DNA of 64,000 nucleotides from CAYUYV01 sp964522525. Its GTDB lineage: Bacteria; Pseudomonadota; Alphaproteobacteria; JAJFIK01. Below the pieces are notes generated by a model that did no database searches, had not been told where the DNA came from, and saw only the letters and a program-made list of their open reading frames with translations. The stretch's first letter is position 1, and each line of letters starts with the position of its first letter. The position numbers were made by a program, and so were the translations under genes. Positions 1-8,059 of the stretch are shown piece after piece. The stretch spans positions 29,731 through 93,730 of the forward strand of contig CAZFWG010000006.1 of assembly GCA_964522525.1 (NCBI GenBank), given 5' to 3'.

Positions 1-239
1 TCAACGCCATCGGCCCCGGTTCCATCATGACGGACATCCTGAAGACCGTCATGACCGACGACACGGCACGGCGGAGCATTCTGGCGCGCACGCCGCTCCG
101 CCGGGTGGGCGAGACGTCGGAAATCGCCTCCGTGGCCCTGTTCCTCGCAAGCGACATGGCCTCCTATATCACGGGGCAGACGATTTTCCCCGACGGCGGA
201 CGATCCGCCCTCAACTATACGGTGCCCGTTGATGACTAA
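1..239 (+). CDS. Short-chain dehydrogenase/reductase, C-terminal fragment
   Basis: The reading frame is already open at the window edge, so only the last 78 or so residues are visible. They show the C-terminal half of a classical SDR: a NAIGPG turn that follows the catalytic helix, the RTPLRRVGETSEIA segment, and the FLASDMASYITGQTIFPDGG end typical of FabG-like enzymes. The Rossmann motif and the catalytic Tyr-Lys lie upstream of the window. The stop codon overlaps the start of the next gene by a few bases, so the SDR is the upstream member of an operon with the hydantoinase/oxoprolinase pair. The substrate is unknown. By context it is probably an alcohol or ketone linked to the compound handled by HyuAB. 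Confidence 0.88.
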   Translation, partial: NAIGPGSIMTDILKTVMTDDTARRSILARTPLRRVGETSEIASVALFLASDMASYITGQTIFPDGGRSALNYTVPVDD

Positions 240-2313
240 GGCCCGGCTTGCCGTCGATATCGGCGGAACCTTTACCGATGTGGTCCTCGAGCAGGAGGGC
301 GGGAACCGCAACACCGTCAAGGTGCTGACGACCCATGGCGATCCGGGGGAGGGTGTCCTTGACGGGATCGGTCAGGCCATGGGCGCGGCGGGTCTTGGCC
401 CCGCCGACATCACGGTCATCATCCACGGCACGACGCTTGCCACCAATGCCCTGATCGAGCGGCGGGGCGCACGGACGGCCCTGCTGACCACCGAAGGCCA
501 CCGGGATTCCCTGGAAATGGCCTATGAGAACCGTTTCGAGCAATATGACATCAATATCGACCGGCCCCGGCCGCTGGTGCCGCGCCGGTTGCGCTTGCCC
601 GTCCGGGAGCGGATGAACAAGGATGGCCATGTGCTCATCCCCCTGGATGAGGCAAGCGTGGACGCCTGTCTGCCCGTTCTTGACGGTGAGGGCATCGAAA
701 GCGTGGCGATCGGCTATCTCCATGCCTATGCCAATCGCGCCCATGAGGAGCGTACGGCGGAAATCCTCACCCGCGCGCGGCCCGGCCTGTCGATCAGCCT
801 GGCCAGTGAGGTGGCCCCGGAAATCCGCGAGTTTGAACGCCTGTCCACGGCGGTCGCGAATGCCTATGTCCGCCCCCTGATGGAGACCTATCTGCGGCGT
901 CTGGACCGGGAGCTGGCGGCGCGGGGTTTCACCTGTCCGTTTTTCCTGATGACCTCGGGGGGCGGATTGACGACCCTCGACACGGCCGCGCGTTTTCCCA
1001 TTCGCCTCGTGGAATCGGGGCCCGCCGGGGGCGCGGTCCTGGCGGCAGCGGTGGCGCGCGAATGCCAATTGTCCGAACTGCTCTCTTTCGACATGGGCGG
1101 CACCACGGCCAAGATCTGCATGATCGACCATTTCGAGCCCTTGACCTCCCGGACCTTCGAGGTCGACCGGGCCTATCGCTTCAAGAAAGGTTCCGGCCTG
1201 CCCGTGCGCATTCCGGTCATCGAGATGGTGGAGATCGGCGCCGGCGGTGGATCCATTGCCAGTGTCGACAAGCTGGGGCGCATCCAGGTCGGCCCTGAAA
1301 GCGCCGGCTCCGAACCGGGGCCCGTTGCCTATGGCCGGGGTGGGGACCGTCCCACCGTGACGGACGCGGATGTGGCCTTGGGCAAGATCCTGCCCGAACG
1401 GTTCGCCGGCGGACGGATGGCCCTTGACGCGTCCTCGGCCGGGGGCGCCATCGCCCGGGATATCGGGGCGCCACTGGGTCTGGAGGGGGCGGCGGCCCCC
1501 TTCGGTCTGGCGGAAGTCGTGGATGAAAACATGGCCTCCGCCGCGCGCGCCCACGCCGTCGAATGGGGCCGGGACATCGCGGCCAGGGCCATGGTGGCAT
1601 TTGGCGGCGCGGCGCCCTTGCACGCGGCAAGGCTTGCCGAGAAGCTCGGCATCGATACCATCCTGATACCGACGGATGCGGGCGTGGGCTCGGCCGTCGG
1701 GTTCCTACTGGCTCCTGCGGCCTATGAAGTGGTGCGCAGCCGCCACATGCGCCTTGGCGCCTTCGATGGCGATGTGGTCAATGCCCTGTTCGAGGCGATG
1801 CGCGGGGAAGCGGAAGCCGTTGTGCGTGGCGCCGTCGGCGCGGCGCCCCTGTCCGAGACGCGGCAGGCCTTCATGCGCTATGAGGGCCAGGGCCATGAAA
1901 TCGCCGTGGAGGTGCCCTTCGCCCACGCCCAAGACGATGCGGCCGAGGCGCTTCTGGCCGGTTTCGAGCGGGCCTATGAGACCCTCTATGGGCGGACCAT
2001 TCCGGCCATGGGGGTCGAGATCCTGACCTGGACCCTGACCCTTGCCGGACCGAAACCGCCCGCCCGGACGGCGCCGGACGCGGCCCCCCGGGGGAATGTC
2101 ACACCCGGCGAGACCCGACCGGTGTTCGATCCGTCCATGGCTCGCGGGCTTGACTATGGGGTCTTCGACCGGGCCGCGCTCGGCCCCGGGGACCGGATCG
2201 AGGGGCCGGCACTTATCGTGGAGGATCAGACCACCACGGTGGTGACGTCGCCCTATGATGCGAGGATCAACGGCCTGGGCTATATCGTCCTGACCCGGAA
2301 GGGACAAACATGA
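232..2313 (+). CDS. hyuA: Hydantoinase/oxoprolinase family, subunit A
   Basis: The product is about 693 residues and belongs to the ASKHA-fold hydantoinase A/5-oxoprolinase family, which uses ATP to open cyclic amides or carboxylate ketones. It has an N-terminal phosphate-binding motif (VDIGGTFTDVVLE), a THGTTLATNALIER-like segment (here IIHGTTLATNALIERRG), a second phosphate loop (LSFDMGGTTAKIC) and the conserved EIGAGGGSIA and GSEPGPVAYGRGG stretches. The ATG at 232 is preferred. A TTG one codon upstream also keeps the frame open. It overlaps the SDR stop, and its own stop overlaps the HyuB start by 4 bp (ATGA), which suggests translational coupling. Family members act on hydantoins, 5-oxoproline, acetone, acetophenone or N-methylhydantoin, and the sequence does not say which applies. 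Confidence 0.93.
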   Translation: MTKARLAVDIGGTFTDVVLEQEGGNRNTVKVLTTHGDPGEGVLDGIGQAMGAAGLGPADITVIIHGTTLATNALIERRGARTALLTTEGHRDSLEMAYENRFEQYDINIDRPRPLVPRRLRLPVRERMNKDGHVLIPLDEASVDACLPVLDGEGIESVAIGYLHAYANRAHEERTAEILTRARPGLSISLASEVAPEIREFERLSTAVANAYVRPLMETYLRRLDRELAARGFTCPFFLMTSGGGLTTLDTAARFPIRLVESGPAGGAVLAAAVARECQLSELLSFDMGGTTAKICMIDHFEPLTSRTFEVDRAYRFKKGSGLPVRIPVIEMVEIGAGGGSIASVDKLGRIQVGPESAGSEPGPVAYGRGGDRPTVTDADVALGKILPERFAGGRMALDASSAGGAIARDIGAPLGLEGAAAPFGLAEVVDENMASAARAHAVEWGRDIAARAMVAFGGAAPLHAARLAEKLGIDTILIPTDAGVGSAVGFLLAPAAYEVVRSRHMRLGAFDGDVVNALFEAMRGEAEAVVRGAVGAAPLSETRQAFMRYEGQGHEIAVEVPFAHAQDDAAEALLAGFERAYETLYGRTIPAMGVEILTWTLTLAGPKPPARTAPDAAPRGNVTPGETRPVFDPSMARGLDYGVFDRAALGPGDRIEGPALIVEDQTTTVVTSPYDARINGLGYIVLTRKGQT

Positions 2314-3968
2314 CCGACGCGATCGATCAAATCCGCTTTCAGCTGATGTGGAACCGGCTGATTGCCGTGGTGGAGGAGCAGGCCCAGACCCTGATCCGCA
2401 CGGCCTTTTCGACGACCGTGCGCGAGGCGGGCGATCTCTCGGCCGGCGTTTTCGACACCAACGGGCGCATGCTGGCCCAGGCCGTCACCGGCACGCCGGG
2501 CCATGTGAACGCCATGGCGGCTTCCGTGGGTGCCTTCCTGAGGGACCATCCGATCGAGACCCTTCATGAGGGTGACGTTCTGATGACGAATGATCCCTGG
2601 GACGGGACCGGGCATCTCAATGATTTCACGGTGGTGACGCCGGTCTTCCGCAAAGGGCGTCTGATCGCCCTGTTCGCCGCCACCTCGCATATCGCCGATG
2701 TGGGGGGCCTCGGCTTCGGCCCGGACGCGCGCCAGGTTTTCGAGGAAGGCCTGCTCATTCCCATCGATTTCCTGTTCCGTCAGGGGGACCTCAATGCCAC
2801 CCTGATGGGGATCATCCGCGCCAATGTCCGGGACCCGGTCGCGGCGGAAGGCGACCTCTATTCGCTCACGGCCTGCAACCAGACGGGCGCGGAACGTCTT
2901 CAGATCATGCTGGACGAGTTCGGCCTCGAGGATCTCGAAGCCGTCGGGTCCATGATCATTGAGAATTCCGCCCGTGCCATGGCGCGCGAGATTGCCAAGG
3001 TGCCCAATGGGGTTTGCCGCAACCAGATGCGCATCGACGGCAATGGTGATCCGGTGGATCTGGTGGTCGCGGTCCGTGTCGAAGACGAGGCAATCGCGGT
3101 GGATTTCGAGGGCTCCTCGCCGGTTCAGCCGCTTGGCGTCAATGTTCCGCTCACCTACACACAAGCCTATGCCTCTTTCGGGGTGCGCTGCGTGATCGGC
3201 GGCGACGTGCCGAACAATGCGGGCTCCTTGGGCGTGATCCAGGTCAGCGCGCCGGAAGGCACGATCCTCAATGCGCCTCGGCCGGCGGCCGTTTCGGCCC
3301 GTCATACGGTGGGGCAGATGCTGCCCGATGTGGTGCTCGGCGCCCTGTCCCAAGCAATTCCCGATCGCACGCCCGCCGAAGGCGCCTCCTGCCTTTACCT
3401 GCCCGTCCTCATGGGCGGGCCCATCGTTGCGCCCGGATCCAAGGGCACGCCCTTCGTGATCAATCCGTTCTATACGGGGGGAACAGGCGCCCGTCCGGCC
3501 AAGGACGGTCTGTCCTGTACGGCCTTTCCGTCCGGTGTGCGCAACACGCCCGTCGAGATCAACGAGACCACGGCGCCGATCATCATGTGGCGGAAGGAAT
3601 ATCGGCCGGATTCAGGCGGTGTCGGACAATATCGGGGCGGGCTCGGGCAGGTCATGGAGTTCGAGCACGCCGATGGCGAGCCCATGGCCGTGTCCAAAAT
3701 GTTCGACCGGGTGCTTCATCCCGCCCGAGGACGGGATGGCGGCGGTCCGGGCGGTCCGGGCGGCGCCTCCCTGTCCGACGGCACGACCTTGCGCGGCATG
3801 GGGCGGGACACCGTGCCCGCGGGCACGCGGCTCATTGTCGAAACGCCCGGCGGCGGCGGAATGGGCGATCCCGCGAAACGGGACCGTGCCGTCCTGGAGG
3901 AAGACATGGGCGCGGGCCTTGTCAGCGAAGAGGCGGCCCGAACCGACTACGGATGGAAGCCGGAATAG
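2310..3968 (+). CDS. hyuB: Hydantoinase/oxoprolinase family, subunit B
   Basis: The 552-residue product is the partner subunit of HyuA. It has the family's N-terminal FSTTVREAGDLSAGVFD region, the FLRDHPIETLHEGDVLMTNDPWDGTGHLNDF-type block (seen around residues 74-105), HIADVGGLG, and a glycine-rich end (GGGGMGDP) that is typical of HyuB proteins. The start codon overlaps the HyuA stop by four bases, so the two subunits are probably made in equal amounts and form the ATP-dependent heteromer known for acetone carboxylase-like, acetophenone carboxylase-like and hydantoinase enzymes. No third small subunit of the acetone carboxylase type follows, which argues against acetone carboxylase itself. 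Confidence 0.93.
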   Translation: MTDAIDQIRFQLMWNRLIAVVEEQAQTLIRTAFSTTVREAGDLSAGVFDTNGRMLAQAVTGTPGHVNAMAASVGAFLRDHPIETLHEGDVLMTNDPWDGTGHLNDFTVVTPVFRKGRLIALFAATSHIADVGGLGFGPDARQVFEEGLLIPIDFLFRQGDLNATLMGIIRANVRDPVAAEGDLYSLTACNQTGAERLQIMLDEFGLEDLEAVGSMIIENSARAMAREIAKVPNGVCRNQMRIDGNGDPVDLVVAVRVEDEAIAVDFEGSSPVQPLGVNVPLTYTQAYASFGVRCVIGGDVPNNAGSLGVIQVSAPEGTILNAPRPAAVSARHTVGQMLPDVVLGALSQAIPDRTPAEGASCLYLPVLMGGPIVAPGSKGTPFVINPFYTGGTGARPAKDGLSCTAFPSGVRNTPVEINETTAPIIMWRKEYRPDSGGVGQYRGGLGQVMEFEHADGEPMAVSKMFDRVLHPARGRDGGGPGGPGGASLSDGTTLRGMGRDTVPAGTRLIVETPGGGGMGDPAKRDRAVLEEDMGAGLVSEEAARTDYGWKPE

Positions 3969-4004
3969 ACCACGCCGCCACACCGCCAGTCGGAAGCGCG
4001 CCTC

Positions 4005-4127
4005 CTACTGCAGGCATTCGCTGGAGGACTTGTCGTCCCCCACATGCGCCAGGACGAAACCGAAGACCAGGACGGCCGTCCATCCGGCAATCCCCGAAAG
4101 TGCCAACCAGATCAGCTCAACACTCAT
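4005..4127 (-). CDS. Small single-pass membrane protein
   Basis: A 40-residue frame starts at ATG 4127 with a good Shine-Dalgarno (GGGGA) eight bases upstream. It encodes one strongly hydrophobic segment (about residues 4-27, LIWLALSGIAGWTAVLVFGF) followed by a short polar tail ending DDKSSSECLQ. It lies alone on the minus strand between the convergent hyuB and the PEP mutase-like gene. I do not recognise a family. The ribosome binding site and the clean membrane segment make it a plausible microprotein, but the length gives little statistical support. Confidence 0.4.
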   Translation of the reverse strand: MSVELIWLALSGIAGWTAVLVFGFVLAHVGDDKSSSECLQ

Positions 4128-4257
4128 CGTGTTCCCCACGTGGCAACCGGCCCTCAACCCTGTTTTTCGCGCCTTCGCCTGTTTTTGATTGCCGGGGGGC
4201 CGATGACTCCCGGACCTTAGAGCGCGGAAAAGTGGAAACAGATGACACTCTGATTCT

Positions 4258-4275
4258 CCCTGTGCTTGCACGGGG
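4258..4275. terminator. Candidate bidirectional hairpin terminator
   Basis: CCCTGTG and CACGGGG form a stem with one G-T wobble around a CTTG loop. On the plus strand the hairpin is followed by an AT-rich stretch (AAATTCTTATTTATTC). It lies between the ends of hyuB and the minus-strand PEP mutase-like gene and could serve either. The U-run is imperfect. Confidence 0.35.
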
Positions 4276-4324
4276 AAATTCTTATTTATTCGCAAGGTTG
4301 AGGGACCTGGCGGCTGGGCCCGCG

Positions 4325-5146
4325 TCATCCCATGAAATGCTTCACGATCGTTGAGGAACGGACCGGCACCTCATGCTCCGTGATGGCCCTTTTGGCTTTC
4401 AATTCTTCCGCCGCCTGAATCATGGCGCCATAGGCGATGCGGGCCAGTTGGGTGCCGACACTGATGCGCTTGACGCCGGCGGCCTCCAGATCGGCCGGAG
4501 AGACAGTCATGCCCCGGAAACCCGTCAGCACATTGACGGGCTTCGATACGGAAGCGCACAGGGTGCGGATCATTTCCAGGTCCACCAGGCCCGGCGCATG
4601 GAGCACATCGGCGCCGGCTTCCTCGAACCGTTGCAGGCGCTTGATCGTGTCATCGAGATCCGTGCCGCCTCGCGCAAAATTCTCGCAGCGGGCCGTCAAG
4701 ACGAAATCATGGGGCAGGGCGCGCGCGGCTTCGACGGCCGCCGCCACCCGCTCGACGGCCAAGTCGAAATCATAGGTCTTGCCGTCCATGCCGTCGGAGG
4801 AATCCTCGATCGAACACCCGGCAAGGCCGCTCTCGGCGGCAAGGCGGACGGTTTCCGCGACCGTTTCCGGGCTGTCGCCGAAGCCGCTGCCCAGATCGGC
4901 CGAGACGGGCAGGCCGGTGCCTTGGGAAAGCTGATGGCAGTGGGCCAGTTTTTCCTCCCGGCTCACATCTCCGTCCATTTTTGCAAGCGTCCAGGCAAAG
5001 CCCGCGGAGCTCGTGGCCAGGGCCTCAAAGCCCAGCCCCTCCAGGATCCGGGCGCTCCCCAGATCCCACGGGTTGGGAATGACAAACGCGCCGTCACGCT
5101 CGTGCAGGGCCCGAAATTGGGTCGCTTTTTCCGCTTGGGTCGGCAT
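4325..5146 (-). CDS. Isocitrate lyase/PEP phosphomutase family protein
   Basis: The 273-residue product is a compact TIM-barrel of the isocitrate lyase/PEP mutase superfamily. Visible features are the start IPNPWDLGSARILEGLGFEALATSSAGFA, the metal-site region SADLGSGFGD (normally D-x-D or D-x-E-G-Y), SIEDSSDGMDGK, TARCENFARGG and the C-terminal LEAAGVKRISVGTQLAR. The start at 5146 has GGAGGA at ideal spacing. The open frame extends far upstream, but only this part has family similarity. Short members of this family cleave or decarboxylate C-C or C-P bonds of oxaloacetate, 2-methylisocitrate or phosphonopyruvate, and many are annotated only as oxaloacetate decarboxylase-like. The gene is divergent from the cyclodipeptide synthase across about 150 bp. 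Confidence 0.88.
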   Translation of the reverse strand: MPTQAEKATQFRALHERDGAFVIPNPWDLGSARILEGLGFEALATSSAGFAWTLAKMDGDVSREEKLAHCHQLSQGTGLPVSADLGSGFGDSPETVAETVRLAAESGLAGCSIEDSSDGMDGKTYDFDLAVERVAAAVEAARALPHDFVLTARCENFARGGTDLDDTIKRLQRFEEAGADVLHAPGLVDLEMIRTLCASVSKPVNVLTGFRGMTVSPADLEAAGVKRISVGTQLARIAYGAMIQAAEELKAKRAITEHEVPVRSSTIVKHFMG

Positions 5147-5194
5147 GGCATCCTCCGCCGGTGCTGTTTTTCGCTGGCCTGAACCTAGCCCAAT

Positions 5195-5247
5195 CCCTGG
5201 GCCCACCCCAGGGCCGGCTTTCGTACCAGGTCCGGAAACGGCTATAG
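5195..5247 (+). promoter_or_regulatory. Candidate promoter and palindrome upstream of the CDPS gene
   Basis: Within the 150-bp divergent intergenic region, TTTCGT (5218-5223) and TATAGT (5242-5247) are separated by 18 bp and could form a sigma70-like promoter facing the CDPS gene. Just upstream, CCCTGG (5195-5200) and CCAGGG (5208-5213) form a short inverted repeat that could bind a regulator. Both are read by eye and are weak. Confidence 0.3.
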
Positions 5248-5296
5248 TCTTTCGAGTGTATCGCTGCTTTGTTCCTCGCCTTTGAGGGTTGGTCCC

Positions 5297-5986
5297 ATGG
5301 CTTCCCTGCCGCCCGATGCCGATTTCGTGTTGATGGGCGTTTCCCTGTCCAACAAGACCTTCACGCGATCCCGGGTGGGCGCGATTTTTGACTGGTGCGA
5401 CCGTCAGCCGGCCATGGAGCTTCTGATCTGGTTGGGGGATGATCTGGAAGCGATCAATTTTGAAGTGTTCAAGGGCATGGCCCCGGCCGGCGCCTTGTCC
5501 CGGGCCCGGGCCCGCGGCGCGGAACTCCAGGCCATGTTCATGAAGGCCTACCGGGAAAAACCGACCCGCCAGTGCCGATTGGCAGGTGTCCTGAGTCAGC
5601 AGGAGATCGAGGGCGATCCGGCCTATGAAGGCACGATCCGTGAGACATCGCGCCTGCTGGAACGGCTCTTTGAAGGGAACAAGGCCTTTCGCGATACGGT
5701 CCTGCGGCAGGTGACCACCAATTTCGAAGCGGGCGACAAGGAGACCGACAGGCTGGATGACGCCAAGCTCATCCGGCTGGCCGATTACATTCTGGGCGAA
5801 CTCGCCGTCTTTTTGGGGATTTACAAGGCACGGGGGCGTCTGACCGAGATCTATCCGGGTCCCAATCTCTTCGTCAAAGAGGAGCTGCTGGCAGGCGTCT
5901 ATGGGGTCGGGGATTTCCTCGACGGCGCGGGCGCCTACCACTATGTAAACATCGCGGCGATCGGCGCGGGCCCCGAGGTCTCGTGA
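5297..5986 (+). CDS. tRNA-dependent cyclodipeptide synthase (XYP-like)
   Basis: The 229-residue product aligns by eye along its full length with AlbC and Rv2275-type cyclodipeptide synthases, which take aminoacyl-tRNAs and join two amino acids into a diketopiperazine. The catalytic serine lies in VLMGVSLSNKTFTRS (Ser16, Asn19), matching AlbC Ser37 and Asn40. DYILGELAVF supplies the Tyr164...Glu168 pair that matches Tyr178/Glu182. IYPG (Tyr186-Pro187) matches Tyr202 followed by proline, the mark of the XYP subfamily rather than NYH. Length is close to AlbC (239), but only 15 residues precede the serine. ATG 5297 has GAGGG upstream; a TTG at 5282 is in frame. It opens a four-gene unit with an SSF transporter and two unknown proteins, and no oxidase or P450 lies nearby. 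Product specificity cannot be read from sequence. Confidence 0.83.
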   Translation: MASLPPDADFVLMGVSLSNKTFTRSRVGAIFDWCDRQPAMELLIWLGDDLEAINFEVFKGMAPAGALSRARARGAELQAMFMKAYREKPTRQCRLAGVLSQQEIEGDPAYEGTIRETSRLLERLFEGNKAFRDTVLRQVTTNFEAGDKETDRLDDAKLIRLADYILGELAVFLGIYKARGRLTEIYPGPNLFVKEELLAGVYGVGDFLDGAGAYHYVNIAAIGAGPEVS

Positions 5987-6022
5987 TCATTCCCGGCTGG
6001 CCTCGGCTTCCCGGTGATCGTA

Positions 6023-6045
6023 GTGTCAATGACGTGTTGTGACAC
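6023..6045. repeat. Inverted repeat between CDPS and transporter genes
   Basis: GTGTCA and TGACAC flank an 11-base loop in the 80-bp gap between the CDPS stop and the transporter start. It could be an operator or an RNA hairpin that tunes downstream expression. The transporter itself has a GAGGGGGAA ribosome binding site just after it. Confidence 0.3.
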
Positions 6046-6066
6046 CCGTGGTGTTGAGGGGGAACC

Positions 6067-7593
6067 ATGGCGGCTCTATTGACCCCGGATGTGCTTTTTC
6101 CCGTGCTCGGCGTGGCGCTGACGGGCCTGTTGCTGCTGCTCTATCTGCGCATTGCCGTCCAGGATTTCGGTACCATCACCAGCGTCGATGACTTTTTCAT
6201 CTATCGCCGCCGACTGACGGCGCGGGGGGTTTTCTCCACCTTCTATGCCTCGGGCATGTCGCTTGCCACCGTGTTCATCGCCTTCATGCGCCTCGCGCCC
6301 CAATTGGGTCTTGCCCTGATCTGGGCCGTGGCCTTTTACGCGTTGGGCCATCTTCTGCTGTGGGTGCTCATTCCCCGGATCAAAGGGATGATCGCGGAAG
6401 GTCAGACCATCCACACATTTCTAGGCGACCGCTACGGCAGCGACACCATGCGCCGGGTGGGGAGCGGCGCGACGGTGATCGGCTTCATCGGCGTGTTCGC
6501 CACGGAACTGATCGTCGGTACCTATATTTTCGAGAATCTGTTCGGCAGTCCGGGCAGCTATTGGGCAGCCCTTGTCCTCTTTACCGGGATCCTCATCACC
6601 TACGCGCTGCTTGGTGGGTTCCGAAGCGTTGTGCGCACGGACATCATCCAATCCCTGGCCATCCTGTTCGTGACCGCCCTGTTGGTCCTTGTTGCCCTGT
6701 CGGAAGGGGAAAGCGACGGCTGTCTGATTCCGGAGGAATTGACCGGATCCTTCGTCCTGCCGTGGCTGATCCTGCTCAATTTCTTTCTCATCAATGTGCT
6801 TTTTCCCGTGGTTGACATGTCGGCCTGGCAGCGCGTGGCGGCCTCGACCTCTACCCAGACCGCCCGCAACGGGGTCTTTCCGGCGGCCCTGTTCTTTTTC
6901 GCGACCTGGACCCTTATTGTCCTGGCGGCCCTGTCCCTGACGGAATTCGTTCAGACGAATGAGGATGGGGGCCTCATGCTGGCGCTCAAGGCCTATGGCG
7001 CGAACGGCCTCTTGGAGAGCGTCTTGGGCGCCCTGGGCGTCGCGGCCCTGGTCGCCGCCATGATGTCCACGGCGGACACATTCCTGATTGCCGCCTCCCA
7101 GTCCGTGGCCATGGACATTCGTCAGAGCGGAGATGAAGAGCCGCCCCGATCGGACGCGGCCATCATCAATCTGGCCCGGTCCGACATGTTGAAGATCGCC
7201 CTTGTCGGCCTGTTGATCTGCCTTGGGTTCCGGGCGATCGGCTTCAATGTGGCGGAGCTTGTCTTTGCCGTCTACGGTTCATCCCTGGCATTGTTGCCGG
7301 CCGTCGCCCTCGCGCTTGCCGCGCCCGCCGGCGTCAGCCTCATGCCCTTCCGCCGCCCCGCCATCGGCTCGATCCTGGCGGGCATTCTGGCCGGCTGGAC
7401 CTATGGGATCCTCGCGGTGCTTTCCTCCGGAAACGAAAGCCTGGCTCGCATGATCGATATTCTGCCGGGTCCGCCGTCCGCCTACAATGCCCCGACAATG
7501 GCGGTGGCCTCTGCCGTGGTTGTCTTCAGCATCATGACCGTTATCGAGGGCATACGCATGGCCGCGACGGGCCAAGACGGGAAGGGGGCCTGA
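6067..7593 (+). CDS. Sodium:solute symporter (SSF) family transporter
   Basis: The 508-residue product has about a dozen hydrophobic segments. It carries the SSF hallmarks YALLGGFRSVVRTDIIQ (TM5 region, about residues 178-195) and the helix with MSTADTFLIAASQSVAMDI, which aligns with the sodium-site helix of SSF proteins. Family members import solutes such as sugars, proline, pantothenate, acetate or nucleosides with sodium. The gene follows the CDPS by 80 bp and is followed by a membrane protein one base after its stop. This makes it part of the same unit, and it may move a cyclodipeptide, a precursor or an unrelated solute. CDPS clusters in other bacteria more often carry MFS exporters, so an SSF partner is unusual. 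Confidence 0.88.
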   Translation: MAALLTPDVLFPVLGVALTGLLLLLYLRIAVQDFGTITSVDDFFIYRRRLTARGVFSTFYASGMSLATVFIAFMRLAPQLGLALIWAVAFYALGHLLLWVLIPRIKGMIAEGQTIHTFLGDRYGSDTMRRVGSGATVIGFIGVFATELIVGTYIFENLFGSPGSYWAALVLFTGILITYALLGGFRSVVRTDIIQSLAILFVTALLVLVALSEGESDGCLIPEELTGSFVLPWLILLNFFLINVLFPVVDMSAWQRVAASTSTQTARNGVFPAALFFFATWTLIVLAALSLTEFVQTNEDGGLMLALKAYGANGLLESVLGALGVAALVAAMMSTADTFLIAASQSVAMDIRQSGDEEPPRSDAAIINLARSDMLKIALVGLLICLGFRAIGFNVAELVFAVYGSSLALLPAVALALAAPAGVSLMPFRRPAIGSILAGILAGWTYGILAVLSSGNESLARMIDILPGPPSAYNAPTMAVASAVVVFSIMTVIEGIRMAATGQDGKGA

Positions 7594-7594
7594 C

Positions 7595-8056
7595 ATGTCG
7601 AGCCTTTTTCCCTGGATCGTCGGGGCCATCTGCGCTCCCTGCTTCTTCGTGGTCATCCGCCTCATCGATGTCACCAATACACTCCGCTCCGAGATCAGTG
7701 ATGCGCAGATCTGGGGAGATAGTGATTTCCCGGAAGCCATCGCCGATATCGAGAACAATCCCCAATGGCGCCTGATCGTCGCGGCGTATTACAGCGATAT
7801 CGACCGCATCAACCGGGAGGTCATCCGTTATCTGTTGACCAATATCGTGATCCTGATGGGGGTGTTGGGGCTCAATCTGATCAGTGAGCAGGCTCCGGAT
7901 CTGGGAATGGAGACGATCGCGCTCCTTCAGTTCGGCTATTGCGGCGTGGCGGTGCTCTGGCTTCTCTATGTCATCACCCGTTTTTCACGGAATCTGCGTT
8001 TCAAGAGTGATGTGGAGGTGACCATCAACGCGATCCGTCAGCCGGACAAGGAGTGA
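7595..8056 (+). CDS. Unknown membrane protein of the CDPS-SSF unit
   Basis: The 153-residue product starts one base after the transporter stop. It has an N-terminal hydrophobic segment (about residues 5-22), a soluble acidic stretch, and two more hydrophobic segments (about 79-97 and 109-127). I do not recognise a family. Its position directly behind an SSF transporter recalls the small accessory subunits of some SSF systems, but the sequence does not look like the DUF485 or DUF4212 type. Translation is very likely coupled to the transporter, so an accessory or quality-control role is a reasonable inference only. Confidence 0.72.
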   Translation: MSSLFPWIVGAICAPCFFVVIRLIDVTNTLRSEISDAQIWGDSDFPEAIADIENNPQWRLIVAAYYSDIDRINREVIRYLLTNIVILMGVLGLNLISEQAPDLGMETIALLQFGYCGVAVLWLLYVITRFSRNLRFKSDVEVTINAIRQPDKE

Positions 8057-8059
8057 CCC

